From the NCBI RefSeq assembly GCF_963662555.1, contig NZ_OY759719.1:2624985-2688984 (forward strand): a DNA stretch of 64,000 bases. The letters are read 5' to 3'. The stretch comes from Thiomicrorhabdus sp. (GTDB lineage: Bacteria > Pseudomonadota > Gammaproteobacteria > Thiomicrospirales > Thiomicrospiraceae). Position numbers and translations under genes: made by a program. Shown here piece after piece: positions 28,969 to 39,722 of this stretch. The stretch's first letter is position 1; the number at the start of each line of letters is the position of its first letter. The notes below the pieces were generated by a model that was given only the letters and a program-made list of their open reading frames with translations, had not been told where the DNA came from and did no database searches.

Positions 28969-29235
28969 ATGACAACCACATACAACCAAACCACTGATCT
29001 TACCATTGACCATCATGTGGATGCTAAGGGACTCAAATGCCCAATGCCTGTCATTAAGTTACAACAGCAAGTCAGAAATACCAGGCCTGGTAAAATGATT
29101 GAAATTATCTGTACCGATCCAGGTGCAGAAAAAGATATTTCTAGCTGGTGTAAAGTCAATAAACATCAAATTGTTGTTATTAATCAAAATAAAGAAGGTT
29201 GCACAATAGTCATTGAAGTCAAAGAACGTAAATAA
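28969..29235 (+). CDS. TusA-family sulfurtransferase
   Basis: 88 residues with the SirA/TusA fold. The persulfide-carrying cysteine lies in VDAKGLKCPMPVIKLQQ (CPMP), and the C-terminal strand pattern is TIVIEVKE. Family members relay sulfur for tRNA thiolation, molybdenum cofactor or, in sulfur oxidisers, dissimilatory sulfur transfer. There is no dsr, rhodanese or hdr neighbour here to choose between these. An exact iterated palindrome encodes part of TRPGK between the first helix and second strand. It is a single-gene unit. Confidence 0.88.
   Translation: MTTTYNQTTDLTIDHHVDAKGLKCPMPVIKLQQQVRNTRPGKMIEIICTDPGAEKDISSWCKVNKHQIVVINQNKEGCTIVIEVKERK
29079..29092. repeat. Iterated palindrome, 14-bp perfect, in the TusA-like gene
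   Basis: TACCAGGCCTGGTA, coding for Thr-Arg-Pro-Gly-Lys. The reading frame here differs from the LPGL copies and the QAW copies, so the element is used in all frames. Confidence 0.88.
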
Positions 29236-29329
29236 TTAAGACCTATTAGCTCATCTGTAAAAACGACATAATATACTTAAAACAGTATTAAAAACTGGTT
29301 CTCCCCCTGGTAGTTGGGGTTCATTTAGT

Positions 29330-29335
29330 TATAAT
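29330..29335 (+). promoter_or_regulatory. Candidate -10 box for the M23 peptidase gene
   Basis: A perfect TATAAT 41 bases before the start codon. No good -35 hexamer is found 16-18 bases upstream. The preceding CCCCCTGG...GTTGGGG stretch could form a hairpin. Confidence 0.35.
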
Positions 29336-29376
29336 GAATCGCAATAATTTAATCTTCAAATACAATAAGAATTCTC

Positions 29377-30684
29377 ATGATAAATAGGCTTATGTCAGCT
29401 AAACCCTCAAAATTCGCCATCCTTTTTGGCTCAATAATTTTCAGCATGAGCTTGTTACCAATTAACGCTCTGGCTAATGCAGCTCTAAAAACCATCACTC
29501 TTCCACTGCCAGAAATCGACACTGAATCTAATAAACAAACAGAAAACCAGATAGGAAACTCATCAAAAGAGATTAACTGGCAAGAACATACCGTTAAAAT
29601 TGGAAAAAATGATTCTTTAAGTACCGCTTTAGATAAAGTCAAAATCAATGCCTCTACCACCTATAGCATAGGCCGTTTAAAAAATAGTAATTTAATTACC
29701 AATTTACGGGTGGGAGATAAACTTAAAATTTGGGTAGATAAAAACGATAATCTGCAAAAAATTCTTTATCCAAAGAGCAGAACTTTAGCTTATGAAGTGG
29801 TTAAAACCGATGATGGTTACCAAATTCATGAAAAGAAAGCTAAGGTTGAAATTCGTACAGAAACAGCTTATGCAACGATTGATGGCCCTTTTTATTTAGC
29901 CGCCGAGAAAGCCGGATTAAGTGCCAAAAGCATTATGAATATTGCTGATATGTTTGCATGGGATATTGATTTTATTCGTGAACTTCGTAAGGGCGACACC
30001 TTAAAAGTGATTTATGAAACCCGTTACCTGAATGGTGAATACCTTGGTGACGGAGATATATTGGCAGCTCAAATCACTACAGATAAAGGCAAAAATGTTC
30101 ATAACGCATTTATTTTACGTGACAATAAAAACGTTATTGGATATTACGACGAGAAAGGTAACAATCTAAAAAAGGCCTTTTTAAGAGCTCCTGTAGATTA
30201 CGTTCGAATTACATCTAAATTTACCAATCGTCGCTTTCATCCTATTTTAAAAAAATGGCGTTCTCATCGCGGCGTTGATTATGGCGGACCATTAAACACG
30301 CCTATTCATGTGACTGGTAATGGCCAAATTGTTGCCCGCGGTAAAGCCCATGGTTATGGAAATTACATCAAGGTTCAGCATGCTGGTAAGTATATGACAG
30401 TGTATGGCCACCTAAATAAATTTGGTAAGTACAGAAAAGGCCAATTTGTTAAGCAGGGAGATATCATCGGCTACATGGGACAAACAGGCTTAGCAACGGG
30501 TGTGCATTTACACTATGAATTCCGTATTAACGGTAAACACGTTGATCCACTTAAGGTCAAGTTTCCAGCCGCTGGCCCTGTTGCTAAGAAGTATAAAAAT
30601 GAATTCAAGAAAAAAAGTCATTTTTTACTAACCCAACTTAATCGCCTCAATACTCAAACTCAAATAGTTGGGAATTTTGAATAA
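29377..30684 (+). CDS. M23-family murein DD-endopeptidase
   Basis: Periplasmic peptidoglycan hydrolase of the MepM type. The N-terminus has a signal or anchor (KFAILFGSIIFSMSLLPINALA); residues about 60-125 form a LysM/OapA-like region (TVKIGKNDSLSTALDKVKI); a Csd3-like second domain follows; the C-terminal LytM peptidase shows the zinc ligands in SHRGVDYGG (H-x3-D) and VHLHYEF (HxH), plus TVYGHLNKFG. The 435 residues fit. ATG at 29392 is an alternative start. The stop codon directly abuts the anmK start, so cell-wall hydrolysis and anhydromuropeptide recycling are co-expressed. Confidence 0.92.
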   Translation: MINRLMSAKPSKFAILFGSIIFSMSLLPINALANAALKTITLPLPEIDTESNKQTENQIGNSSKEINWQEHTVKIGKNDSLSTALDKVKINASTTYSIGRLKNSNLITNLRVGDKLKIWVDKNDNLQKILYPKSRTLAYEVVKTDDGYQIHEKKAKVEIRTETAYATIDGPFYLAAEKAGLSAKSIMNIADMFAWDIDFIRELRKGDTLKVIYETRYLNGEYLGDGDILAAQITTDKGKNVHNAFILRDNKNVIGYYDEKGNNLKKAFLRAPVDYVRITSKFTNRRFHPILKKWRSHRGVDYGGPLNTPIHVTGNGQIVARGKAHGYGNYIKVQHAGKYMTVYGHLNKFGKYRKGQFVKQGDIIGYMGQTGLATGVHLHYEFRINGKHVDPLKVKFPAAGPVAKKYKNEFKKKSHFLLTQLNRLNTQTQIVGNFE

Positions 30685-31821
30685 ATGCCGCAAAATAACT
30701 ACTTTATTGGCTTAATGTCTGGCACCAGTGCCGATGGAGTAGATGCGGCACTGATTAAGATGAATCAACAGAATATCAATCAACAGCATATTGAGTTAAT
30801 TGATTTTATTTCAGAACCCCTTCCTGCAGAATTAAAACAAAACCTTATTGCATTAAACACCAAACCTGTAATGCATTTACAACATCTAGCCTTATTGCAA
30901 AAACAAGTCGCAGATATTTTTAGTCAAACAACTCTCACATTACTCAAAAAAAACCACTTAAAGCCTGAACAAATAACCGCAATTGGTAGCCATGGACAAA
31001 CTATTTATCATGCTCCAGAAATTCCTATGTCTATTCAAATTGGACACCCTGCTTTTATAGCCAAAACAACTGGCATAACCACGGTTGGTGATTTTAGAAT
31101 AGATGATATGGCTTTAGGTGGTCAAGGTGCACCATTTGCACCTGTTTTTCATCATCAACTTTTTGCTAACAATTCACCTACCTTTGTAATAAACATTGGC
31201 GGTATTGCAAACATCAGCTGCTTAAATTCCAATTCAGAAAGCAAAGAGATTATTGGATGGGATACTGGTCCTGGAAATGCTTTAATGGATGATGTTTGTC
31301 AAAAACAGCTCGGGATTCAATATGACCCTTCTGGCCAAAATGCCAGCCAAGGCAAGATTAATCTTAAGTTACTTGAACACCTGTTAACACATCCGTACTT
31401 TAAACTAAAAGCACCTAAAAGTACCGGCAGAGAAACTTTTCATACTGACTGGGTTGATACTCTGTTAACAGAGAAAAATATAAAGATTAACACGCATGAT
31501 TTACTTGCGACTCTTTGCGAGTTGACTGCAAAGACCATTGCACAGCAAATCCAAATTTTAGATATTAGCACCGCCGTAAAAACGCCAACATGGATTGTGG
31601 GCGGCGGTGCTTACAATGATTTTTTAATATCAAGAATTCAGGCACATCTACCCGACTGCACCGTGGCAAGTAGCTTTCAAAAGGGTATTAATCCCGATGC
31701 AATAGAAGCAATGATGTTTGCTTGGCTTGCTCAACAACGCATTGAAAACAATCCAATTGATCTTGCAAAAGTCACAGGGGCAAAACGTAATGGCGTTTTA
31801 GGTGCTATTTGGCACTCATAA
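30685..31821 (+). CDS. anmK: Anhydro-N-acetylmuramic acid kinase
   Basis: Phosphorylates 1,6-anhydro-MurNAc with ring opening to MurNAc-6-phosphate during cell-wall recycling. Motifs include YFIGLMSGTSADGVDAALI at the N-terminus (nucleotide-binding DGVD), SHGQTIYHAP, TVGDFRIDDMALGGQGAPFAP, NIGGIANIS, GWDTGPGNALMD, and the C-terminal VGGGAYND and DAIEAMMFAWLA. Its 378 residues are full length. It starts immediately after the M23 peptidase stop codon, with no Shine-Dalgarno of its own beyond the upstream coding sequence. Confidence 0.96.
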   Translation: MPQNNYFIGLMSGTSADGVDAALIKMNQQNINQQHIELIDFISEPLPAELKQNLIALNTKPVMHLQHLALLQKQVADIFSQTTLTLLKKNHLKPEQITAIGSHGQTIYHAPEIPMSIQIGHPAFIAKTTGITTVGDFRIDDMALGGQGAPFAPVFHHQLFANNSPTFVINIGGIANISCLNSNSESKEIIGWDTGPGNALMDDVCQKQLGIQYDPSGQNASQGKINLKLLEHLLTHPYFKLKAPKSTGRETFHTDWVDTLLTEKNIKINTHDLLATLCELTAKTIAQQIQILDISTAVKTPTWIVGGGAYNDFLISRIQAHLPDCTVASSFQKGINPDAIEAMMFAWLAQQRIENNPIDLAKVTGAKRNGVLGAIWHS

Positions 31822-31864
31822 AAACGAAAACGGTTATTACAAAATACTGAGTTACCTAAAATAG

Positions 31865-31906
31865 AAAGGCCTGGTTAACGTTAAAATTAACCAGGCCTTT
31901 ATTTTT
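31865..31906. terminator. Bidirectional terminator built from two palindrome half-copies
   Basis: AAAGGCCTGGTTAA (31865-31878) and TTAACCAGGCCTTT (31887-31900) form a 14-bp perfect stem with an 8-base loop, followed by ATTTTT on the plus strand. It sits between convergent anmK and gltA. Each arm is a copy of the iterated palindrome's GGCCTGGTTAA side. Confidence 0.82.
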
Positions 31907-31948
31907 AAACACGCCTAAGAACTTCTTAAATAAGTTTTGTTTCAATAC

Positions 31949-33127
31949 TTATAAAAATTCATGCTCTGTTTGTCCGCGTTGTTCAACTGGAATATAACAA
32001 GCCTCACCCGCTCCTGTATAAACTTGAGTTGGTCTAAATATTTTATTATTTTGCAGCTGCTCACGCCAATGAGCCATCCAACCTGCAGAACGAGCTACTG
32101 CAAAAATTGGGGTAAATAAACCTGGATCAAAGCCCATCTCTTTGTAAAGAATCCCTGAGTAAAAATCCACATTAGGATAAACGCCTTTATGGCCTAGTAA
32201 TTCTTCACAAATTTTTTCAACTTCCATCGCAGTAGCAAATGCTTTACTAAGTTCTCCAGCATTAGACTTTTTAACCAACAACTCCATTGAAAGTTTTTGC
32301 AAAATTGTCGCACGTGGATCTTTAGTTTTGTACTCTCTATGACCCATTCCCCAAATAACTCTTTTTTTGGATAAACGATCTTCAATATAAGCTCGTGCAT
32401 TTTCTGGTGAACCAATTTCATCTAACATCTCGATGACTTTTTGGTTAGCTCCACCATGCAACGGGCCTGACAATGAGGCGATTGCAGATGAGATTACTGA
32501 ACAAGGATTCGCTAACGTAGAACCCGTCACCATAGTGGTAAAAGTCGAAGCGTTAATCGTATGCTCAGCATGTAAAATTAAAATCGCATCTAATATACGA
32601 GCCCAATCTTTATCAGGCTCTTCACCCGTTAGCATATATAAAAAATTTTCTGCGTAATTTAAATCTTTACGGGGCTGAATAGGGTCATAACCGTTTCTAA
32701 CATGCTCCCAGTTGGCAACCAATGTGCCCATATGAGCAATGATTTTAACCGTTACATCATTAATATAATCTTGGTTTTCAGAAGCCCCTTTCATATATTC
32801 AGTACTTGGATAAAAACTCGCCAAGCTGGCTACAACTACCTGCAACATGTGCATTGGATGTGTGGTAGAAGGTAGGTTTTGCATTATTTGACGAATATTA
32901 AATTTAATTCGACGATTTTCTCTTAATAAATTATCAAAACGCTTCAACTCATCCGCCGTAGGTAAATCACCAAACAAAAGCAAAAGCGTTGTCTCTTCAA
33001 AAGAAGAGAATTCGGCCAACTCTTGAATATCATAACCACGATAGGTCAATAACCCCTTTTGGCCATCAATATAAGAAATTTTTGATTCTGTTGCTGGTAC
33101 GCCAGCTAACCCTGGAATATATTCCAT
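31949..33127 (-). CDS. gltA: Citrate synthase
   Basis: Condenses oxaloacetate with acetyl-CoA. The 392 residues contain GLLTYRGYDIQELAEFSSFEE, the active-site His blocks HAEHTINASTFT and SGPLHGGANQ, MGHREYKTKDPRA, and the catalytic Asp in NVDFYSGILYKEMG. The size is nearer the short citrate/2-methylcitrate synthase type than the 427-residue NADH-sensitive E. coli enzyme. With no prp genes nearby, citrate synthase is the better call, although 2-methylcitrate activity cannot be excluded. The gene is monocistronic, 77 bases after erpA. Confidence 0.9.
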   Translation of the reverse strand: MEYIPGLAGVPATESKISYIDGQKGLLTYRGYDIQELAEFSSFEETTLLLLFGDLPTADELKRFDNLLRENRRIKFNIRQIMQNLPSTTHPMHMLQVVVASLASFYPSTEYMKGASENQDYINDVTVKIIAHMGTLVANWEHVRNGYDPIQPRKDLNYAENFLYMLTGEEPDKDWARILDAILILHAEHTINASTFTTMVTGSTLANPCSVISSAIASLSGPLHGGANQKVIEMLDEIGSPENARAYIEDRLSKKRVIWGMGHREYKTKDPRATILQKLSMELLVKKSNAGELSKAFATAMEVEKICEELLGHKGVYPNVDFYSGILYKEMGFDPGLFTPIFAVARSAGWMAHWREQLQNNKIFRPTQVYTGAGEACYIPVEQRGQTEHEFL

Positions 33128-33204
33128 AGAATGCCCTAATAATTAGCCCCATACAAAATATGGAGCATTTAACAATATGAATATTTGAAAGTAGTTAACG
33201 TGTC

Positions 33205-33546
33205 TTACACGCTAAATGAAGAACCACACCCGCATGTCGTCGTTGCATTTGGGTTTTCGATTACAAAACGAGCGCCTTGTAAGTCTTCTAGATAGTCGAT
33301 TTTGGCTCCCACCAAATATTGAAAGCTCATTGAATCAACTAACAAAGTTACATTACCTTTAGTTACTACTGTATCGTCATCAGCTTGAGTCTCATCAAAG
33401 GTAAAACCATAAGAAAACCCAGAACAACCGCCACCCGTAATATAAACTCTTAACTTTAAATTTGGATTTTGTTCATCTTCTATTAACCCGCTTACCTTAT
33501 TGGCTGCTGCCTCGGTAAAGTCTAGTGGTTGTGGAATATCAGACAT
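33205..33546 (-). CDS. erpA: A-type iron-sulfur insertion protein ErpA
   Basis: Carries and delivers Fe-S clusters to apoproteins. The 113 residues have the three conserved cysteines of A-type carriers, in [15 protein letters not shown] and in the C-terminal [11 protein letters not shown]. The segment [25 protein letters not shown] is typical of ErpA. It is not within an isc or suf cluster, which also favours ErpA over IscA. A strong ribosome binding site (AAGGAAAC) precedes the ATG. Confidence 0.93.
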   Translation of the reverse strand: MSDIPQPLDFTEAAANKVSGLIEDEQNPNLKLRVYITGGGCSGFSYGFTFDETQADDDTVVTKGNVTLLVDSMSFQYLVGAKIDYLEDLQGARFVIENPNATTTCGCGSSFSV

Positions 33547-33643
33547 TTCTGTTTCCTTTTATTTTTTATATTTTTGGTTGAACTAAGATCCACTAAGAAT
33601 TCAAGAATCTTGCCCAACTCAAATTAAATGTAGCCGAAGAAGT

Positions 33644-33652
33644 ATTATAACA
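33644..33652 (-). promoter_or_regulatory. Candidate extended -10 promoter for erpA
   Basis: On the minus strand the sequence reads TGTTATAAT, an extended -10 (TGn + TATAAT), about 100 bases before erpA. No consensus -35 lies 17 bases upstream, as is common for extended -10 promoters. Confidence 0.45.
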
Positions 33653-33727
33653 AAAAACTAAAATTCACTCTTTGTAGTTTTGTTACCAGAACATTAAGTG
33701 TTCGACGGTTTCTGTCTTTAATCAATA

Positions 33728-34771
33728 TTAAGGTAATAAAGCGACATGATTTAGGCCAGCATCTTCTTCTAAATCAAACATAATATTCATGTTTTGCACT
33801 GCCTGACCTGCCGCACCTTTTACAAGATTATCTATTACAGCAGTAACCACAACAATATCTCCCCCCGCTGGGCGATACACCGCCATACGACACATATTAG
33901 AACCTTTTACCAAACGTGTATCGGGCAAACTATTAGCTGGCATGACATCGACAAATGGCTCTTGAGCATAAGTATTTTCAAACAGCTCTTGTAGCTCTTC
34001 TTGAGACACGTTTTTTGTTAACTTACCGTATAAAGTCGCTTCAATACCTCTAATTGTCGGTATTAGATGTGGCACAAAGGTTAAATTGACTTGAGAATCC
34101 GCCATCAACTCTAAACCTTGTTTGATTTCTGGTAGATGACGATGTCCATTAATACCATAAGCTTTAAAGCCTTCACTAGTTTCTGCCGCTAAAGAACCTA
34201 CTTTGGCACCACGACCTGCACCACTTACACCAGACTTAGCATCTGCAATTAAGTGATCAATATCAATCAGGCCAGCTTTTAATAGAGGCTGAAAACCAAG
34301 TTGCACCGCTGTTGGATAACAACCTGGATTGGCAATAACACGAGCGGTTTTGATTTTTTCACGAAACAACTCTGGCAAGCCATAAACCACTTCATCCATA
34401 ATATTTGGACATGCATGAGGCATACCGTACCAAGATTCCCAGACATCCAAGTTTTCAATACGAAAATCAGCGGCTAAATCAATAACCTTTACGCCTGCTT
34501 CAATTAATTCAGGCGTCATACTCATTGCTACACCATGCGGGGTTGCAAAAAACACGATATCGCAAGCTTTAAGCTTTTCAATATGAGGTTCAGAAAAGGC
34601 AATATCGTAAAAGCCGCGAAGGTTTGGAAACATTTCTGCAACTGGAGTACCTGCTTCACCACGTGAAGTGATTGCCTCTACCTCTGCATTAGGGTGATTA
34701 GCTAATAAACGTAATAACTCTACCCCTGTGTAACCTGTTCCACCAACAATACCGACTTTTACTTTTGTCAT
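33728..34771 (-). CDS. argC: N-acetyl-gamma-glutamyl-phosphate reductase
   Basis: NADPH-dependent third step of arginine synthesis. The 347 residues start with [22 protein letters not shown] (Rossmann loop); the catalytic cysteine is in [15 protein letters not shown]; further blocks are [33 protein letters not shown] and [13 protein letters not shown]. The acetylglutamate kinase gene argB, which acts one step earlier, is elsewhere in the window (59.5 kb), so the arginine genes are scattered. Confidence 0.97.
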   Translation of the reverse strand: MTKVKVGIVGGTGYTGVELLRLLANHPNAEVEAITSRGEAGTPVAEMFPNLRGFYDIAFSEPHIEKLKACDIVFFATPHGVAMSMTPELIEAGVKVIDLAADFRIENLDVWESWYGMPHACPNIMDEVVYGLPELFREKIKTARVIANPGCYPTAVQLGFQPLLKAGLIDIDHLIADAKSGVSGAGRGAKVGSLAAETSEGFKAYGINGHRHLPEIKQGLELMADSQVNLTFVPHLIPTIRGIEATLYGKLTKNVSQEELQELFENTYAQEPFVDVMPANSLPDTRLVKGSNMCRMAVYRPAGGDIVVVTAVIDNLVKGAAGQAVQNMNIMFDLEEDAGLNHVALLP

Positions 34772-34968
34772 TTTCTGTACTCTGCTTTTAAATAGTTAAT
34801 ATAAAAGTTATTTTACAAGCATCTATGCAATGAATAAAACTTTTGAGCATTTAAATCCGATTAAATTGAAAGTTTTCATGTTGCCTTAGGTCTATTAAAG
34901 TATGGTTATTCATTAATACAGAATCATCGCCTTAACGCCCTAAGATGAATCTAGCAGGAGCACTCCAT

Positions 34969-35868
34969 ATGAAATTGACTGAAAATCAAGTGACTGATGA
35001 ACAACTGTTTATGAACCGTCGCCAGTTTATAAAAGGGATTGCCGCTTCAGGATTACTGCTTTCTCCATTAAGTGCTTATGCATTAAGTTTTCACAAAAAT
35101 AATCAGTATCAACCCTCCCTTAAACTAACCGATTCAGAACATGTTTTGCATTACAACAACTTCTACGAATTGGGAACGGATAAATCAGATCCGTTTCGTA
35201 ACGCAGACAGTTTAATTACCGATAACTGGCAAGTCGTCATTGAAGGTGAGTGTTTGAAACCTAAAACTTTTGCGATGGAAGACTTGCTCAAACTTGAACA
35301 AGAAGAACGTATTTATCGTTTCAGGTGTGTTGAAGGTTGGTCGATGGTCGTACCTTGGATTGGCTTTCCACTCTCTAAACTGATTAGTCAAGTTGAGCCA
35401 ACCAGCAAAGCAAAATATGTAGAATTTGTTAGCATTGAAGACAGCAAAAATTTGCCTGGTCAGCGTTTTAAAATATTAGATTGGCCTTACAAAGAAGGTT
35501 TGCGTATGGATGAAGCCATACACCCATTAACATTAATGGCAACTGGTTTATATGGCAAAGAACTAGCTAATCAAAATGGAGCTCCTATTCGTTTAGTCGT
35601 TCCTTGGAAATATGGTTTTAAAAGCAGTAAATCCATTGTTAAAATTCGTTTGGTTGAAAAACAACCCATTAGTAGCTGGATGGAAGCAACGCCCTCTGAG
35701 TATGGCTTTTATTCAAACGTAAATCCTAATGTCTCGCATCCGCGTTGGTCACAAGCTAAAGAGCGGCCTTTGGGCTCGTTCTTTAAACAAAAAACCCTAA
35801 TGTTTAATGGCTATGAGAAAGAAGTAGCTGACATGTATAAAGGCATGGATTTAAAAAAATATTTTTAA
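34969..35868 (+). CDS. msrP: Periplasmic methionine sulfoxide reductase, molybdopterin subunit
   Basis: Molybdenum enzyme (MsrP/YedY) that repairs oxidised methionines in periplasmic proteins. A twin-arginine signal, NRRQFIKGIAASGLLLSPLSAYA, is visible; the molybdenum-ligand cysteine lies in YRFRCVEGWSMVVPWIGFPL; APIRLVVPWKYGFKSSKSI follows. I chose ATG at 34969 because AGGAG lies eight bases upstream; the in-frame ATG at 34945 lacks a site. That gives 299 residues. msrQ follows after 34 bases, as in E. coli yedYZ. It needs the molybdopterin pathway, for which a MoeB-like gene is present at 4.8 kb. Confidence 0.94.
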   Translation: MKLTENQVTDEQLFMNRRQFIKGIAASGLLLSPLSAYALSFHKNNQYQPSLKLTDSEHVLHYNNFYELGTDKSDPFRNADSLITDNWQVVIEGECLKPKTFAMEDLLKLEQEERIYRFRCVEGWSMVVPWIGFPLSKLISQVEPTSKAKYVEFVSIEDSKNLPGQRFKILDWPYKEGLRMDEAIHPLTLMATGLYGKELANQNGAPIRLVVPWKYGFKSSKSIVKIRLVEKQPISSWMEATPSEYGFYSNVNPNVSHPRWSQAKERPLGSFFKQKTLMFNGYEKEVADMYKGMDLKKYF

Positions 35869-35902
35869 TTGCACCGTTTATGTATCAGGAACCTAATAAC
35901 CC

Positions 35903-36502
35903 ATGGCAGTAAATAAGAACAAAATACTCAAAATAACGCTTTTCAGTTTTATTTGTAGTATTCCTGCCTGGATATTAGTTTGGCGTTTATTTAATGATGA
36001 CTTAGGTGCCAACCCGGTTGAATTTTTAGAGCATTCAACAGGCGATTGGGCAATTTACTTTTTACTGCTGACGTTAAGTATTTCACCCATTCAAAAGCTA
36101 TTTAAACCTAACTGGAACCGTTGGCTTTTTGCGATGCCTTTAGTTCGCAGAACCTTGGGATTAAGTGCGTTTTGTTATGCATTACTGCACTTGAGTGTAT
36201 ATGTGTATTTTGAGATGGGATTATCACTACGAGATACCATTCAAGATATTATAGAAAGACCTTTTATTCTCATCGGAATGCTCGCTTTTATCATGCTCAT
36301 TCCACTTGCCATTACCTCAACCGCTGGTTGGCAAAAACGGTTAAAAAGTCGTTGGAAAACGTTACATAAACTAGTTTATCCACTGACCTTTTTAGGTATA
36401 TTACATTATGCCTTATTAGTAAAAGCTGACTTGATGATGCCTTTAATTTACTTAAGTTTATTTATGATTTTAATGGCATTTAGAATCAAAATATCACGTT
36501 AA
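35903..36502 (+). CDS. msrQ: Haem-binding membrane subunit of MsrPQ
   Basis: Inner-membrane b-type cytochrome that passes electrons to MsrP. The 199 residues form about six helices. Conserved haem-ligand histidines are seen in ALLHLSVYVYFEM, in KTLHKLVYPLTFLGILHYALL, and the family phrase STAGWQKRLKSRWKTLHKL is present. FAMPLVRRTLGLSAF is also typical. It is co-directional with msrP at short spacing, so the two are one operon. Confidence 0.93.
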   Translation: MAVNKNKILKITLFSFICSIPAWILVWRLFNDDLGANPVEFLEHSTGDWAIYFLLLTLSISPIQKLFKPNWNRWLFAMPLVRRTLGLSAFCYALLHLSVYVYFEMGLSLRDTIQDIIERPFILIGMLAFIMLIPLAITSTAGWQKRLKSRWKTLHKLVYPLTFLGILHYALLVKADLMMPLIYLSLFMILMAFRIKISR

Positions 36503-36568
36503 TGCTTAATTGTTTTACCACCGACTCTCTTACTTATTTCCTTTTCCTTATTTGACTACTCAATTAAG

Positions 36569-37303
36569 TCATCCTTGAGCCTTCTGGGTAAATTGATTCT
36601 TTGTTTCCAGATTGGGTTCATCAACCCACAAAGGCAGATGCCTCTCTTGCCAAACAGGCCTGTTCTTCATTACCGCTTTAAAAAAATCAGAATCTAGAAG
36701 TAAAGTTAACCAAGATTTTAAGCAAAAATAATTTGCCTCTGCAAACCAACTTTTATCCACATTCACAAACTGCCGCACAAATGGAAATACCGCAATATCC
36801 GCCATAGACAATTGATTGCCGACTAAAAAACTTTGTTTATTTCCGGCATCTAAATTGGCTGAAGAAAGGGTAGATTCAATTGAATTTAAAAACTCACAAC
36901 CCAATTCTCGGTAGTGAGCCTGTGGATATTCAGGAAATCGATCGGCATATTTATAATGGTCTAAATGTGTTTTAAATTCATTATCACAGCGGTCAATCCA
37001 TTGCTGGATTGCTTGATTTTCTTTAGAACCTTCAGAAAATAACCAGGCCTGGTAAATTGTTTTATCAACGGCATGTTTAAACGCCCAAAGCATGATATCT
37101 CTGCTCTCTTCAATCGCTGTTCCATCAGGCAATATTAAAACCGGCACCGTACCTTTTGGAGATGCTTCAAGCATTGGCTGAGGCTTCTCCCAAAACACAA
37201 TCTCACGTTGCTCAACTTGAATACCAGAAAGATAAATCGCCATACGTGCCCGCATCGCATAAGGACAACGACGATAAGAATATAAAATGGGGTGTTTATT
37301 CAT
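36569..37303 (-). CDS. Glutathione S-transferase-like protein
   Basis: N-terminal thioredoxin-fold domain with a glutaredoxin-like active site, YSYRRCPYAMRARMAI (Cys13), GTVPVLILPDGTAIEESRDIM (cis-Pro and glutathione-binding Ser), then an all-helical C-terminal domain with LVGNQLSMADIAVFPFVRQF. At 244 residues it fits the GST superfamily, near YfcG/GrxB-like proteins. Physiological substrate is unknown. One iterated palindrome encodes Gln-Ala-Trp at 37042-37053. It is a single-gene unit. Confidence 0.85.
   Translation of the reverse strand: MNKHPILYSYRRCPYAMRARMAIYLSGIQVEQREIVFWEKPQPMLEASPKGTVPVLILPDGTAIEESRDIMLWAFKHAVDKTIYQAWLFSEGSKENQAIQQWIDRCDNEFKTHLDHYKYADRFPEYPQAHYRELGCEFLNSIESTLSSANLDAGNKQSFLVGNQLSMADIAVFPFVRQFVNVDKSWFAEANYFCLKSWLTLLLDSDFFKAVMKNRPVWQERHLPLWVDEPNLETKNQFTQKAQG
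37042..37053. repeat. ACCAGGCCTGGT palindrome, coding copy in the GST-like gene
   Basis: Exact core followed by AAATT on the right. It encodes Tyr-Gln-Ala-Trp on the minus strand. Confidence 0.87.
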
Positions 37304-37348
37304 AAATCTTCTTCTATTTTTCTGTTTAAAACTTTTTGTTTAAAAACA

Positions 37349-37380
37349 GATTCAAATTACCAGGCCTGGTAATTTGAATC
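37349..37380. repeat. Iterated palindrome, 32-bp perfect, intergenic
   Basis: The longest perfect copy: GATTCAAATT, then ACCAGGCCTGGT, then AATTTGAATC. It lies between the GST-like gene's 5' end and the groEL terminator. There is no U-tract, and both flanks are AT-rich. Confidence 0.93.
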
Positions 37381-37403
37381 AATTCTTAATTGATAAGGTT
37401 TAA

Positions 37404-37446
37404 ATAATAAAAAAGCCCGAATTTAACCAGTAAATTCGAGCTTTTT
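37404..37446 (-). terminator. Rho-independent terminator downstream of groEL
   Basis: A stem of AAAGC, one C/A mismatch, CGAATTTA against TAAATTCG and GCTTT, with a 5-base loop, is followed on the minus strand by TTTTTTATTATTT. It lies about 160 bases after groEL, beyond the long hairpin element. Confidence 0.75.
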
Positions 37447-37458
37447 AATCAACAAAAT

Positions 37459-39250
<1,792 letters not shown>

Positions 39251-39299
39251 TTAATTCTGTTTAAATATTTAATTTGAATATTTTTAACTATCAGTATGA

Positions 39300-39590
39300 T
39301 TAGTCGACAATTGCAATAATATCGTCTTCACGCATAATCATGACTGGCTGACCAGCGTCATCTTTTACTTCTTGACCAGAGTATTGACCGAACATTACCT
39401 TATCGCCAACTTTAACCGTCATTGCGATAATTGAACCTGAGTCAGATGCTTTACCTGGTCCAACAGCAACTACTTCACCGATGTTTTGTTTTTCCTGTGC
39501 AGAACCTGGTAGCAATATACCACCTGCAGTTTCTTTCTCTTCTTCTACACGACGGACAACAACACGGTCTTGTAATGGCTTAATATTCAT
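39300..39590 (-). CDS. groES: Co-chaperonin GroES
   Basis: Heptameric lid of GroEL. The 96 residues read [44 protein letters not shown], with the mobile loop at about 16-32, then [36 protein letters not shown] precedes the ATG. It is the first gene of groESL, with a 132-base leader from the promoter region that contains the CIRCE operator. Confidence 0.98.
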   Translation of the reverse strand: MNIKPLQDRVVVRRVEEEKETAGGILLPGSAQEKQNIGEVVAVGPGKASDSGSIIAMTVKVGDKVMFGQYSGQEVKDDAGQPVMIMREDDIIAIVD

Positions 39591-39693
39591 AGGTTTCTCC
39601 TAAAAGTCTTTTAAATTTCATAATTGTACAAACAGAAAAATTGCACTCAGTTTTTTATCATTCTCACAAACCGAGTTACCATTTATTCATAAA

Positions 39694-39720
39694 TTAGCAC
39701 TCTTATGGTTAGAGTGCTAA
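39694..39720 (-). promoter_or_regulatory. CIRCE operator (HrcA binding site) of groESL
   Basis: TTAGCACTC-N9-GAGTGCTAA, a perfect match to the CIRCE consensus, overlapping the predicted transcription start and 104 bases before groES. It implies HrcA repression of groESL, relieved on heat shock. In enterobacteria groESL uses sigma-32 instead; I see no sigma-32 promoter here. Confidence 0.95.
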
Positions 39721-39722
39721 TA

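Noticed and set aside
29349-29660. 103-codon minus-strand frame opposite the M23 peptidase
   Set aside because: Entirely antisense to a well-conserved gene, with no ribosome site and no recognisable protein.
34800-34850. ATGAATAAAA as an ARG box before argC
   Set aside because: Only a half-site; no ATTCA partner at the right distance.
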